The translations under genes and the position numbers were made by a program. The notes beneath the pieces were generated by a model that ran no database searches, was not told where the DNA came from, and was given only the letters and a program-made list of their open reading frames with translations. DNA of 64,000 nt, from positions 1-64,000 of the forward strand of contig CAZJVS010000019.1 in assembly GCA_964549445.1 (NCBI GenBank). Direction: 5' to 3'. Each line of letters opens with the position of its first letter. Position 1 is the first letter of the stretch. Positions 8,437 through 18,173 of this stretch are shown here, piece after piece. This stretch comes from SpSt-539 sp964549445 (lineage in GTDB: Bacteria; Planctomycetota; Phycisphaerae; UBA1845; UTPLA1).

Positions 8437-9438
8437 ATGGACCGCATCCATCCTCGCCATCGCCGAAACAACCCACTTCGACTCGCTGTCCGAGTGTGCT
8501 GGGCTTTCAGCATCACGGCCCTCGCCGCCTGCGATCGCTCAACAACCGACTCCGCCAAGCCCAACATCGGCGCGATCCTCATGCAACAAGACCAGTTCTT
8601 CCGCCTCAACGAATCCGGCATGCGAGCCGCGGCCGAAAAACTGGGCGTCGATCTGCGAGTCCAGAACGCTGCCGGCGCGTTGGACAAGGAGATCTCGCTC
8701 ATCGAGACATTCATGGCACAGCGCGTCGGCGCAATCGTCGTCTCCCCTCTGAGTGCCGCGGCCTCCCTGCCGGCCCTGAAACGGGCGAACGACGCCGGCA
8801 TTCGCATCATCACCTACAACAACGCCCTGCCCGCTGACTTCGTCGCATCACAAATCGGAAGCGATCAAGTCGATCTCGGCGCAAGCTCCGGCGCAGCCGC
8901 TCGCCAATTCATTTCGAAGCATCGTGCCGGCAAAGCCAGAGTTGCCATTATCGGATTCGCCTCGCAGCTTCCCGAACAGGGTGGCGCCCGCGTCGCAGGA
9001 TTCAAGCAGGCCGTCGCCGGCCTGCCCGGTATCGAGATCGTCGCCGAACAGGACGCGTGGGAAGCGCCGCAAGCCGCTACCGTCGTCGGCGAGCTGCTGA
9101 CCAAGAACCCGGACATCATCTGGGCCGCGAACGAAGGCGGGACGGTTGGCGCCGTCACGGCCGTCAAGAACGCCGGCAAGGGCGGCCGTGTCGCCGTCTT
9201 CGGAACGGACATCAGCACGCAGCTCATCGACTTCCTGTTATCGAACGACGGAATCCTGCAAGCAGTCACGGCCCAACAGCCATACGAAATGGGCGCCGCG
9301 GCTGTCGAGGCCGCGGCCCGCTCGCTTCGCGGCGAACCCATCGAGAAAAACCAGGTCATGAACGGTCGCCTTTTTAGCCGCGACCAGCCCGAAGAGCTCC
9401 GATCGCTTCGGGACCGCCTCGCAGGTGCCTCGCGTTAG
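8437..9438 (+). CDS. periplasmic sugar-binding lipoprotein of an RbsB-type ABC importer
   Basis: A 333-aa substrate-binding protein of the ribose/galactose (PBP type I) family. The N-terminus has a basic region, a hydrophobic helix and a lipobox (TALAAC, Cys 32), so it is a membrane-anchored lipoprotein. Family landmarks are the first strand IGAILMQQDQFF, the hinge VGAIVVSPLSA, IITYNNALP, and the C-lobe segments IIWAANEGGTVGAVTAV and VAVFGTDIST, ending in LQAVTAQQPYEMG. It is followed after 11 bases by the ATPase gene and then the permease, forming a complete importer. The neighbouring GH38 mannosidase suggests mannose-containing oligosaccharides or a released sugar as cargo, but this is inference. 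Confidence 0.88.
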   Translation: MDRIHPRHRRNNPLRLAVRVCWAFSITALAACDRSTTDSAKPNIGAILMQQDQFFRLNESGMRAAAEKLGVDLRVQNAAGALDKEISLIETFMAQRVGAIVVSPLSAAASLPALKRANDAGIRIITYNNALPADFVASQIGSDQVDLGASSGAAARQFISKHRAGKARVAIIGFASQLPEQGGARVAGFKQAVAGLPGIEIVAEQDAWEAPQAATVVGELLTKNPDIIWAANEGGTVGAVTAVKNAGKGGRVAVFGTDISTQLIDFLLSNDGILQAVTAQQPYEMGAAAVEAAARSLRGEPIEKNQVMNGRLFSRDQPEELRSLRDRLAGASR

Positions 9439-9449
9439 AATCGCGTTCA

Positions 9450-10955
9450 ATGCCTGGCGCGACCATCGAAACTCGGGAAATCCGCAAGCTCTATCCGGGC
9501 ACCGTCGCGCTCGACGGACTCTCAATCCGGTTTCTGCCGGGCCAGGTGCACGCACTGCTCGGAAAAAACGGAGCCGGCAAGAGCACGCTGGTCAGAATTC
9601 TTTCGGGCGCTACCGAGCCAACAAGCGGACAGATCGTCCTCGACGGGCGCGAGACACGATTGCGCTCGCCGCGTGACGCCCTCCAACAAGGAATCGCAAC
9701 GGTTCATCAGGAACTTAGTCTCATTCCGGACCTGACGGTTGCCGAAAACATCCTTCTCGGACGCTGGCCCCGCGGAGTCGGCCTGCGCCGCCTCGTCTTG
9801 AACTGGCGCGAGATCGAACGCACCGCCTCTGGCACGCTCGCGTCCTTGAACGTTCGACTGGACGTCCGCCGCAGGGCCGGTCAACTCAGTGTAGGCCAGC
9901 AGCAAATCGTCGAGATCGCCCGTGCGATCTCTGGCAATGCATCCGTGCTGATGCTCGACGAGCCGACCGCCGCCCTTGCCAGCCATGAGGTCAATCAACT
10001 ATTCGGCCTCATCCGCGGCCTCGCCGGTCGCGGCGTGACCGTCATCTACATCACGCATCGCCTGCAGGAACTGCGCGAGATCGCCGACTGCGTTTCAGTC
10101 TTGCGCGACGGCCGGCTGGCCGGATCGCTCCCAATCGCCGAAACCTCGCCGAAGGCGATCGTCCAACTCATGTTCGGCCGTTCGCTTCCGCAGCCCCGGA
10201 TAGTCGAAACACGCGAGCCCGCCGCACCCGCACTGGACGTGCGCCACCTGCGCGTGGCCGACAAACTCGACGATGTCAGTTTCTCGCTCCGTCACGGCGA
10301 GATTCTTGGATTGGCGGGCATGTTGGGAGCCGGCCGTACCGAGCTTCTCATGACCCTGTTCGGCGCAACGCCGCCGACGCACGGTGAAATCCGAATCCAC
10401 GGCCGGCCGCTCCGTGCAAAATCACCGCGCTCCGCAAAAGCGGCTGGACTTGCCCTCGCTCCCGAGGATCGCCAGCGCCAGGGCCTCGTGCTTGAGATGA
10501 GCGTCCGGAACAACCTCTGCCTTGCATCGCTCGACCGACTCAGTCGATTGGGATTGATCTGGAAAGGTCTGCAGCGTCCCGTCGTCGATCGCAACGTCCG
10601 CGACCTGAAGATCGTTCTCGCCGATTCGGAGCGACCCGTCGCACTGCTTTCCGGAGGCAATCAGCAGAAAGTCGTCCTCGGCAACTGGTTGAATACCCAA
10701 CCGCGTTTGTTTCTGTTTGACGAGCCGACGCGCGGCATCGACCTGCAGGCCAAACAGCAAATCTTCGAAATCATTCGCGACCTCAGTCGCCGCGGGATCG
10801 GTTCCATCTTCGTCTCAAGTGAGCTGGAGGAGCTTCTCGAAGTGTGCCACCGCATCCTCGTGCTTAGCGGTGGTCGGATCGCCGCACAGGTCCGCCCGGA
10901 GGAAACCACGCTCGACAACCTCCTGGCACTGTGCATGGAGGCCACTGTTCCGTGA
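9450..10955 (+). CDS. sugar ABC transporter ATPase (RbsA/MglA type)
   Basis: A 501-aa protein with two ABC domains in tandem, the usual size for RbsA/MglA. Domain 1 has Walker A GKNGAGKST (near residue 37), the Q-loop VHQELSL, signature LSVGQQQ and Walker B MLDEPTAAL. Domain 2 shows the normal degenerate P-loop of the family (GLAGMLGAGRTE), signature LSGGNQQK and FDEPTRGID. It would energise uptake through the RbsC-like permease whose GTG start overlaps its stop codon (GTGA at 10952-10955). The pair with the preceding binding lipoprotein and following permease is a complete pentose/hexose importer. Confidence 0.92.
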   Translation: MPGATIETREIRKLYPGTVALDGLSIRFLPGQVHALLGKNGAGKSTLVRILSGATEPTSGQIVLDGRETRLRSPRDALQQGIATVHQELSLIPDLTVAENILLGRWPRGVGLRRLVLNWREIERTASGTLASLNVRLDVRRRAGQLSVGQQQIVEIARAISGNASVLMLDEPTAALASHEVNQLFGLIRGLAGRGVTVIYITHRLQELREIADCVSVLRDGRLAGSLPIAETSPKAIVQLMFGRSLPQPRIVETREPAAPALDVRHLRVADKLDDVSFSLRHGEILGLAGMLGAGRTELLMTLFGATPPTHGEIRIHGRPLRAKSPRSAKAAGLALAPEDRQRQGLVLEMSVRNNLCLASLDRLSRLGLIWKGLQRPVVDRNVRDLKIVLADSERPVALLSGGNQQKVVLGNWLNTQPRLFLFDEPTRGIDLQAKQQIFEIIRDLSRRGIGSIFVSSELEELLEVCHRILVLSGGRIAAQVRPEETTLDNLLALCMEATVP

Positions 10956-11896
10956 CGCGGCAACGGCTGACTTCGTTACTGCTGAACAGCGTGCTGGAGA
11001 TTATTCTGCTCGCGGTGTGCATCTACCTGGCGCGACGTGTGCCCGAGTTCCGCAGCGTCGAGAACCTCATGAATGTGCTCCGGTCGATATCGGAGATCGG
11101 TGTAATCGCCTTCGGAATGACCATGGTCATCATCGCCGGCGAGATCGACCTGAGCGTGGGCTCGGTCGTCGCCCTGGCGGGATGCCTGACGGCCTGGCTG
11201 GTTGCGAGTCACGTCTGGGTATGGGCGGCAATCGCACTGACGCTGGGCGTCGGATTCACCTGCGGGGCGTCGATCGGCCTGATGCGGACGAAATACGGCG
11301 TGCCCAGCTTCATTACGTCGTTGGCGCTGCTGACCGCGCTTCGAGGCGCCGCTCTGAAAATAACGCACGGCTTTCCGCTCACGCCATTTCCGGAGTGGTT
11401 CAACTTCATCGGAAGCGGCCGCCTCGCCGGCGTGCCTTTTCCCACGATCGTTCTGGCAGTCACCTTCCTGACGGTGTACGTAATTCTCAATCACACCCCC
11501 TTCGGACGAAGCATCTACGCCGTCGGCGGAAATGCCGAAGCGGCCCGATTGTGCGGAATCGCCGTCGGCCGCGTCCGCGTGCTCTCCCTCGCGATCACCG
11601 GTACGCTCGCCGCGCTAAGCGGCGTCCTGCTCTCGTCGCGAATGATGTCCGGCAATCCGACTGTCGCTGCCGGCTGGGAGCTCGACGTCATCGCAGCCGT
11701 CATCGTCGGCGGTACCAGTCTGCGCGGCGGGAGCGGGAGCGTCTGGGGTACACTCGTGGGCGTCGTCTTCATTGGTGTCATCGTCAACGGCATGCGACTG
11801 CTCGACGTCCATGAAGATGGCCAGCTCATCGGCCGCGGTGTCATAATCGTTCTCGCGGTGCTGTTGACGCGTTTGCGTCGTAACAGACTCGCATAG
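10952..11896 (+). CDS. sugar ABC transporter permease (RbsC type)
   Basis: A 314-aa membrane protein of the branched RbsC/XylH permease family. About eight to ten hydrophobic helices are seen; family motifs are FGMTMVIIAGEIDLSVGSVVALAG in the first third and the C-terminal AAVIVGGTSLRGGSGSVWGTLVG. I place the start at GTG 10952, whose GTGA overlaps the stop of the ATPase gene; an in-frame GTG at 10931 would add seven residues inside the ATPase gene and is less likely. The GH38 gene starts 18 bases after its stop and is probably in the same transcript. Confidence 0.9.
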   Translation: MTRQRLTSLLLNSVLEIILLAVCIYLARRVPEFRSVENLMNVLRSISEIGVIAFGMTMVIIAGEIDLSVGSVVALAGCLTAWLVASHVWVWAAIALTLGVGFTCGASIGLMRTKYGVPSFITSLALLTALRGAALKITHGFPLTPFPEWFNFIGSGRLAGVPFPTIVLAVTFLTVYVILNHTPFGRSIYAVGGNAEAARLCGIAVGRVRVLSLAITGTLAALSGVLLSSRMMSGNPTVAAGWELDVIAAVIVGGTSLRGGSGSVWGTLVGVVFIGVIVNGMRLLDVHEDGQLIGRGVIIVLAVLLTRLRRNRLA

Positions 11897-11914
11897 CAGG
11901 AGGAGGGAAAGCAG

Positions 11915-14900
11915 TTGAAGTTCTCAAGACGATTCGCCCTGCTTGCCTTCATGTCTTGCCTCGGGAAATCGGCCACGATAATTCATGCGGCCCCGCCGCC
12001 ATCCACACAGCCGACCCTCTACGTCGTCGGCACCGCTCACCTCGACACGCAATGGTTGTGGACGATTCAAGATTCGATCAACGAATACGTCCCCAACACC
12101 CTCAATAACAATTTCGATCGATTCGAGAAATTCCCCGACTACAAGTTCAGCTTCGAAGGCGCATTCCGTTACATGCTCGCCCGCGAGTACCAGCCGGCCG
12201 CATACGAGAAACTCAAGTCATTCATCGCCTCTGGCCGCTGGAACGTCTGCGGCAGTTCGATCGACGCCGGCGACGTCAACCTTCCCTCGCCGGAAGCCCT
12301 CGTCCGCCTCATTCTCTACGGCAACGGCTTTTTCCAGCGCGAGTTCGGCCACTCGAGCTGCGACATCTACCTGCCCGATTGCTTCGGCTTCGGCTACGCC
12401 CTTCCGACTCTCGCCGTCCATTGCGGCCTGAAAGGCTTCTCCACCCAGAAGCTCACGTGGGGCTCCTCGATCGGCATCCCATTCGACATTGGAGTCTGGG
12501 AAGGCGTCGACGGTTCTTCGTTGATCGCGGCACTGAATCCCGGCGACTACGTCAGTACAATTCGCGAAGACCTCAGCCGCAGCGCCGAGTGGCTGGCCCG
12601 AATCAACAAGACAGGGCATCAATCCGGCGCCTACGTCGCCTACAAGTACTTTGGCGTCGGCGACCAGGGCGGCGCGCCCGATGCCGATTCGGTCGCCTGG
12701 CTCGAAAAAAGCATCCACGGCGGCGGACCGATCCGCGTCATCAGCGCCGCCGCCGATCAGCTCTACCGCGACCTCACCCCCGAGCAGATCGCCAAACTCC
12801 CCCGCTACCGGGGCGAGATGCTCATGACGCGCCACGGCACCGGCTGCTACACGTCGCAAGCCATCATGAAGCGATGGAACCGCCGCAACGAGCAGCTAGC
12901 CGACGCCGCCGAACGAGCATCGGCCATCGCCGATTGGCTCGGCGGCCTGGCATACCCGCGCGACGCGCTCCGCGATGCCTGGTTACGGCTGGTCTGGCAT
13001 CACCACCATGACGACCTGACCGGCACGTCCATCCCGCAGGCCTACACCTACTCCTGGAACGACGAGCTCGCCTGCTCCAATCAGTTTTCCGGCGTGCTGA
13101 CTGACGCGGTCGATGCCGTGTCCGGATCGCTCGATACGCGAACAAGCGGAATTCCAATTGTGATATTCAATCCACTCTCGATCGAACGGCAGGACGTCGT
13201 CGATGCCATTGTGAGATTCCCGAACGCCGCGCCGAAAGCAGTGAGCGTGAAGGCCCCGGACGGCCGGGATGTCCCGGCCCAGGTCGTAGAAAGACACGAA
13301 AACGACATTCGCCTTCTCTTCCTCGCGACGGCGCCATCGGTCGGATTTGCCGTCTTCAGTGTCGAGGCGAGCAATGCCCCGGCAAAACTGTCGAACGAAC
13401 TTCGCGTCAGCCCGACGAAGCTCGAGAACGCCCGCTATCGCGTTGCGATTGACAGGAACGGCGATGTGTCCAACATCTTCGATAAGTCCATTGGCCGGGA
13501 GCTCCTGGTCGCTCCGATCCGGCAGCAGCTCCTCGACGACGTGCCCGATCAGTGGCCCGAATGGGAGATCAGTTACAAGAACATCTCAGCCAAGCCGCGC
13601 GCATACGTCGCGGCTCCCGCGAAGGTCCGCGTCGTCGAAGATGGTCCGGTCCGCGTCGCCGTCGAGATCGTCCGACAGGCCGAGGGCTCCACGTTTGTAC
13701 AGCGGATTCGACTCAGCGCAGGCGGAGCGGGTGACCGCGTCGAGTTCGACAACCGTGTCGATTGGAATACACGCGGGACGCTGCTCAAGGCCGCCTTTGA
13801 ACTCGCCTCGGCCAACCCACGAGCAACGTATGACCTCGGGCTGGGTACCATCGAGCGCGGAAACAACACCGAGCGTCTTTACGAGGTGCCAGCCCAACAG
13901 TGGGCCGACGTGACGTCACCCGACGGCCTGTTTGGCGTCACGATCATGAACGACTGCAAGTACGGCTGGGATAAGCCCGACGACCGCACACTCCGGCTCA
14001 GTCTCGTTCACAGTCCCCCATCGGTGATGAAGGACCTCGTGACGCACCGCTTTCTCTATGCGGTGGCCGGCCACAAGGGCGATTGGCGCGACGGCCAGTC
14101 CCCGTGGATCGCCGCTCGCGTGAACCAGCCATTAGAGGTTTTTCGGCCCGAAGGCGACCCCAACAGGCCAAGGAACCCTGACACGGCGCCCGCGTTAAGC
14201 TCGCACTCGTTTGCCTCGGTCAACACGCCGCAGGTTGCGATTCGGGCGATCAAGAAATCAGAAGAAGGAAACGACCTCATCGTGCGCGTGCAGGAGCTGT
14301 CCGGCCGTCCGGTCAAGGATGCATTTGTGCGTTTCGCTGCTCGCGCCGTCGGCGCACGAGCAATCAACGGCTCCGAACTCCCCGTCGATCGCACGGTTGA
14401 CGTCCACGGCAATCAAATCAACTTTGATATGAAGCCATACGAGCTGCAGACCTTCGCGGTAAAGCTGGCCGAGCCCGGGCACGCTCTGACGGCGCCGACC
14501 TGTCGGAGCATCGCCTTGCCTTTCGATACGGATGTCGTCAGCCGTGATTCCGAAAAGCTCGGCGGCTCGTTTGATCGGGATGGACACGCGATTCCCGCCG
14601 AACTGCTTGGAAAGACAGTTGAGTGTGGCGGAATTCGATTCGAACTTGGCACGTCCGCTCCCACCGAGAAGAACGCCATGTCGTGCCGCGGGCAAACGAT
14701 CAATCTGCCAGGAAGCGACGCCAAGCGGCTGCACGTCCTGGCGGCGGCCGACGGAGACACGTCCGGCTCGATCACGCTCGGCGAACGGAAGATCCCCTGG
14801 CACGTGCAGAACTGGACCGGCGACGTCGGCCAGTGGCAGAGTCTAGTCGTCGATGGTCGTGTCGTGCCTCCCAGCCGCATGACCGAGCCCTTCATCAAGC

Positions 14901-15814
14901 GCGACCGGCTCGCCTGGATCGGCACGCATCGCCACGACGCCGCCGGCCGTAATGAACCTTACGTTTTCTGCTATCTCTATCGCTACAGCTTCGCGCTTCC
15001 TACCGGCGCGCGGGCGATTACGCTTCCCGACAACGAGCGTATCCGCGTATTTGCTGTTTCGACCGGCGCGGACGAGAACGATTCGTTCACGGCGGCATGC
15101 GATCTTTATGACTATGTGTTGGCGGCAAAGATCGAACCTCGCCAGGAGTTGGCCATCCAGCCGTTCGAAGTGACCATCCGGGCCGATCATCCAAACGCCC
15201 GCATCCACTACACGCTCGACGGCAGCGAGCCGACGCAGCAGTCCCCGACCTACTCCGGCCCGATCAAGGTTTCTCGCGATGCAACAATCAGGGCCAAAGC
15301 CGTCGTCGGCGTCGAGTCGAACGACTTCGTCACTTCGCGCTCGTACCGATTCGTCAAGCCGCTGCCGGCCGAGAAGCCGGGCAACCTGATGAACGGATTA
15401 TCCTATGCGTACTACGAGGGCTCGTTCTCGCTCGCGGCGGATCTTGAAAAGTCCTCGCCGATGTCTCGCGGAACCATCGACATCTTTCGCCGTCCGCCCC
15501 GAGCGCGGGACGCGAACTTCGGCGTTCAGTGCAACGGCTACGTTGACGTTCCGCGCGACGGTGTCTACACGTTCTACGTAAACTCCGACGACGGAAGCAA
15601 CCTGTGGATCGGAAAGACGCGAGTGGTCGACAACGACGGCTTGCACGGCGCGCAGGAAGCCGCGGGAGCGATCGCACTTGCCGCCGGCAAGCACCCCATC
15701 CGGCTCGAGTACTTTCAACGCGGCGGCGATTCGGCGCTCGACGTGTCCTTCGAAGGGCCCGAGATCGCACGGCAACCTATCGCCGCTACGGCACTCTTCC
15801 GCGCCTCGGACTGA
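11915..15814 (+). CDS. GH38 alpha-mannosidase with chitobiase-like and PA14 C-terminal domains
   Basis: A 1299-aa secreted glycoside hydrolase that should cleave alpha-mannosides. The start is TTG 11915, justified by the strong AGGAGGAGG site eight bases upstream and by a signal peptide (cleavage near Ala 25). The GH38 catalytic part occupies about residues 33-390: zinc ligands AHLDTQW (His 42, Asp 44), the nucleophile in LPDCFGFG (Asp about 155) and the second zinc motif HHHHDDLTGTS (about 362-370). The GH38 middle and C-terminal beta domains follow to about 850. Near 1085-1150 is a chitobiase/hexosaminidase C-terminal-like repeat (IHYTLDGSEPT), and near 1160-1295 a PA14 carbohydrate-binding domain (DGVYTFYVNSDDGSNLWI). 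The appended PA14 makes it longer than typical GH38 enzymes. Adjacent to a sugar importer, consistent with glycan use. Confidence 0.9.
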   Translation: MKFSRRFALLAFMSCLGKSATIIHAAPPPSTQPTLYVVGTAHLDTQWLWTIQDSINEYVPNTLNNNFDRFEKFPDYKFSFEGAFRYMLAREYQPAAYEKLKSFIASGRWNVCGSSIDAGDVNLPSPEALVRLILYGNGFFQREFGHSSCDIYLPDCFGFGYALPTLAVHCGLKGFSTQKLTWGSSIGIPFDIGVWEGVDGSSLIAALNPGDYVSTIREDLSRSAEWLARINKTGHQSGAYVAYKYFGVGDQGGAPDADSVAWLEKSIHGGGPIRVISAAADQLYRDLTPEQIAKLPRYRGEMLMTRHGTGCYTSQAIMKRWNRRNEQLADAAERASAIADWLGGLAYPRDALRDAWLRLVWHHHHDDLTGTSIPQAYTYSWNDELACSNQFSGVLTDAVDAVSGSLDTRTSGIPIVIFNPLSIERQDVVDAIVRFPNAAPKAVSVKAPDGRDVPAQVVERHENDIRLLFLATAPSVGFAVFSVEASNAPAKLSNELRVSPTKLENARYRVAIDRNGDVSNIFDKSIGRELLVAPIRQQLLDDVPDQWPEWEISYKNISAKPRAYVAAPAKVRVVEDGPVRVAVEIVRQAEGSTFVQRIRLSAGGAGDRVEFDNRVDWNTRGTLLKAAFELASANPRATYDLGLGTIERGNNTERLYEVPAQQWADVTSPDGLFGVTIMNDCKYGWDKPDDRTLRLSLVHSPPSVMKDLVTHRFLYAVAGHKGDWRDGQSPWIAARVNQPLEVFRPEGDPNRPRNPDTAPALSSHSFASVNTPQVAIRAIKKSEEGNDLIVRVQELSGRPVKDAFVRFAARAVGARAINGSELPVDRTVDVHGNQINFDMKPYELQTFAVKLAEPGHALTAPTCRSIALPFDTDVVSRDSEKLGGSFDRDGHAIPAELLGKTVECGGIRFELGTSAPTEKNAMSCRGQTINLPGSDAKRLHVLAAADGDTSGSITLGERKIPWHVQNWTGDVGQWQSLVVDGRVVPPSRMTEPFIKRDRLAWIGTHRHDAAGRNEPYVFCYLYRYSFALPTGARAITLPDNERIRVFAVSTGADENDSFTAACDLYDYVLAAKIEPRQELAIQPFEVTIRADHPNARIHYTLDGSEPTQQSPTYSGPIKVSRDATIRAKAVVGVESNDFVTSRSYRFVKPLPAEKPGNLMNGLSYAYYEGSFSLAADLEKSSPMSRGTIDIFRRPPRARDANFGVQCNGYVDVPRDGVYTFYVNSDDGSNLWIGKTRVVDNDGLHGAQEAAGAIALAAGKHPIRLEYFQRGGDSALDVSFEGPEIARQPIAATALFRASD

Positions 15815-15883
15815 CCACGAGGGTCAGATCGACAGATCGCGTACCCTGCCTTGCAGACCGGGCCGGCGCGTCGCTGCCTGCAA

Positions 15884-16228
15884 TCATCCGGCCGCGGCCT
15901 GATCCCGCGCGACTTCCTGCTCGACGAGATCGACCAGCAGCACGAAGTAGTCATCGAGAGCGCAGTCGGCGTGGGCGCGCATCGGGCAGTTGCCCTGCGC
16001 ATCCTGCATCTGGCACTCGCTGCAGACCACCGCCCGCAGCGCATCGACGTAGGGATCGATCTGATCGCTCCGAGTCGTCTGCACGATCCGAATGATCTCG
16101 TCGAGCTTGCTCACGATCGGGCACGGCATCCGCTGCAGGCCGCAGCTTCCGTCGGACTTTTCGTAGACACACGCCCGACAGATCGTCTCGCGAATCCGCC
16201 CTTCAATTCGCTCCCGCAGCGGTTTCAT
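15884..16228 (-). CDS. 8-cysteine protein with two CX2CX8C repeats (unknown function)
   Basis: A 114-aa soluble protein I cannot assign to a named family. It carries eight cysteines in two similar sets: CRAC, eight residues, C, six residues, C; then CSEC, eight residues, C, seven residues, C. Each four-Cys set could bind an Fe-S cluster or zinc. No signal peptide or membrane helix. The ATG (16226-16228) overlaps the stop of the CoA-transferase gene as ATGA, so it is translationally coupled and last in the vor/kor operon. The position suggests a redox or assembly accessory of the 2-oxoacid oxidoreductase pathway, which is inference only. A longer in-frame extension upstream lies inside the previous gene and was rejected. 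Confidence 0.8.
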   Translation of the reverse strand: MKPLRERIEGRIRETICRACVYEKSDGSCGLQRMPCPIVSKLDEIIRIVQTTRSDQIDPYVDALRAVVCSECQMQDAQGNCPMRAHADCALDDYFVLLVDLVEQEVARDQAAAG

Positions 16229-18150
16229 GTTCGGACCTCCCCTGCCGCGCCTCCTGGCGCGAACCCCCTGGGTTTCGAGTCCGGCGCACTCCGCCGATCG
16301 AAGGGAATACGCAATTGAAGCGTGTCGCCATGCGGCCTCGACTCCATCGGAAAACCGCACTTCTCAAACACGCGGAGCATTCGCGTATTGTCCGTCAGTA
16401 CATCCGCCGTGAAGCCCTTCACGCCGCGCGAAATGGCGATCTCCGTCAGCCGGCGAATCAGCGTGCTGCCGATCGCCCGCCCCTGGTACTGGTCGGCCAC
16501 GACGAAGGCCGCCTCGGCAAAGCCCGTCTTTGCGTCGAGTGCGTACATCGCCGTCCCGACGATCTGCTCCGTGTCGCCCTGCGTGAGCGACGCCACCAGC
16601 GTCATGTCGCGGTCGTAGTCGATATTGCAGAATTGCTGGAGACTCGCGTGCGGAGCATATTTCTTTACCGTGAAAAACCGCTGATAGATCGTCTCCTCGG
16701 AGAAGCGGTAGAACAGATCGCGCAGCAGGTCCTCATCCGTCGTTTTGATCGGTCGGATCAGCAGCCGCAGTCCGTCTTTCGTCCGCAGCTTCGTCTCCAG
16801 TTCCTTCGGATAGATCGCCATCCGCACCGGCGGTTCGAGCTGATCGACATAAACCATCTTGTGCTGCTTCGCCTCCGCCAGCAGCCAATGCCGGAACTTG
16901 GGATGCGCGATCGAAATCAGCGCCATCGCCCGCTCGCGCACGGTCCGGCCGTGCAGGTCGGCCACGCCGTACTCGGTCACAACGTAGTGGACATCGCCGC
17001 GAGTCGTGACGACGCCCGCGCCTTCCCCGAGTCGCGGCGCGATCCGTGACACGGTCCCGTCGCACGCGGTCGAGGGCAATGCGATGATCGGTTTGCCGCG
17101 CTTTGCCCGTGCCGCGCCGCGGATAAAGTCGACCTGTCCGCCGATACCGCTGTAAAACCGCGTTCCAATTGAATCGGCACAGACCTGCCCGGTCAGGTCG
17201 ACTTCCAACGCCATGTTGATGGCCACCATGTCGTCGTGCTGCGCGATGATGAACGGATCGTTCGTGTAATCGACCGAATACAGCTCGATCGTCGGATTGT
17301 CGTTGACAAAGTCGTACAGCCGCTGGGACCCCATGCAGAAGCCCGCCACCACCTTGCCGGGGTGCAGCTTGTTCCGCCGGCCGTTGATGACGCCCGAGCG
17401 AACCAAGTCGATCACACCATCGCTGAACATCTCGGTGTGGACGCCGAGATCGTTCCGATGAGCCAGAAAGCGGACGATGGCGTCCGGGATACCGCCGATT
17501 CCCATCTGCATAATCGCGCCGTCCGGAATCAGCTCCGCGATATGTCGCGCGATCGCCTCGGTCTCCGGCCCCGGCGCAGCCGCGCGAAGCTCCGGCAATG
17601 GATGCTCGATCTCAACCATTGCGTCGACCTCATCGATGTGGATCAGCGTGTCGCCATGCGTCCGCGGCATCCGCGGATTGACCTCCGCGATCACCAGGCG
17701 AGCCGCCTCCACCGCCGCCCGCGAAACCGACACGTGCGTCCCCAGACTCACATAGCCGTAGCGATCGGGCGGCGTCACGGAAATGATGCTGACGTCGATC
17801 GGAATTCGACCGGTTCGAATCAACCGCGGGATCTCGGAAAGAAAGATCGGCGTGTAGTCCGCGCGGCCGTCGGCGACCGCCTGCCGCACGTTGTTCCCGA
17901 TAAAGAGGGCATTGTGTCGGAACCGCCCGGCCAGCTCCGGCCTGACGTACGGCGCTTCGCCCAGCGTGAGCAAGTGCGTCAGCACGTTGTCGTTCAGCGG
18001 CGACTCTTCGGATACCAGCGCCGGCAGGACCCCGATGGGCGTAGCCGATCCGTCCGACAGGTGGATATGCTCCCCGCGTCGGATAAGCGCCACCGCCCGC
18101 GGCAGCGGCATCAGCTTGCCCTTGCACAGGTCGCGCCAGTTGTCACTCAT
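16225..18150 (-). CDS. acetyl-CoA hydrolase/CoA-transferase fused to a GNAT acetyltransferase domain
   Basis: A 641-aa two-domain protein. Residues 1-440 form a class I CoA-transferase/acetyl-CoA hydrolase: SVTPPDRYGYVSLG, the glycine loop MQMGIGGIPDAI and the active-site Glu in VVTEYGVADLHG. Residues about 465-620 are a GNAT domain (RPIKTTDEDLLRDLFYRFSEE at its start, acyl-CoA loop YQGRAIGSTLIRRL). This fusion is a known arrangement in anaerobes. In an operon with 2-oxoacid oxidoreductase it could recover CoA from the acyl-CoA product or transfer it to acetate or another acid; the GNAT part may modulate it or act on proteins. Substrate not determinable from sequence. Confidence 0.88.
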   Translation of the reverse strand: MSDNWRDLCKGKLMPLPRAVALIRRGEHIHLSDGSATPIGVLPALVSEESPLNDNVLTHLLTLGEAPYVRPELAGRFRHNALFIGNNVRQAVADGRADYTPIFLSEIPRLIRTGRIPIDVSIISVTPPDRYGYVSLGTHVSVSRAAVEAARLVIAEVNPRMPRTHGDTLIHIDEVDAMVEIEHPLPELRAAAPGPETEAIARHIAELIPDGAIMQMGIGGIPDAIVRFLAHRNDLGVHTEMFSDGVIDLVRSGVINGRRNKLHPGKVVAGFCMGSQRLYDFVNDNPTIELYSVDYTNDPFIIAQHDDMVAINMALEVDLTGQVCADSIGTRFYSGIGGQVDFIRGAARAKRGKPIIALPSTACDGTVSRIAPRLGEGAGVVTTRGDVHYVVTEYGVADLHGRTVRERAMALISIAHPKFRHWLLAEAKQHKMVYVDQLEPPVRMAIYPKELETKLRTKDGLRLLIRPIKTTDEDLLRDLFYRFSEETIYQRFFTVKKYAPHASLQQFCNIDYDRDMTLVASLTQGDTEQIVGTAMYALDAKTGFAEAAFVVADQYQGRAIGSTLIRRLTEIAISRGVKGFTADVLTDNTRMLRVFEKCGFPMESRPHGDTLQLRIPFDRRSAPDSKPRGFAPGGAAGEVRT

Positions 18151-18173
18151 GCCCGCACCCGATCCGATTCGTG

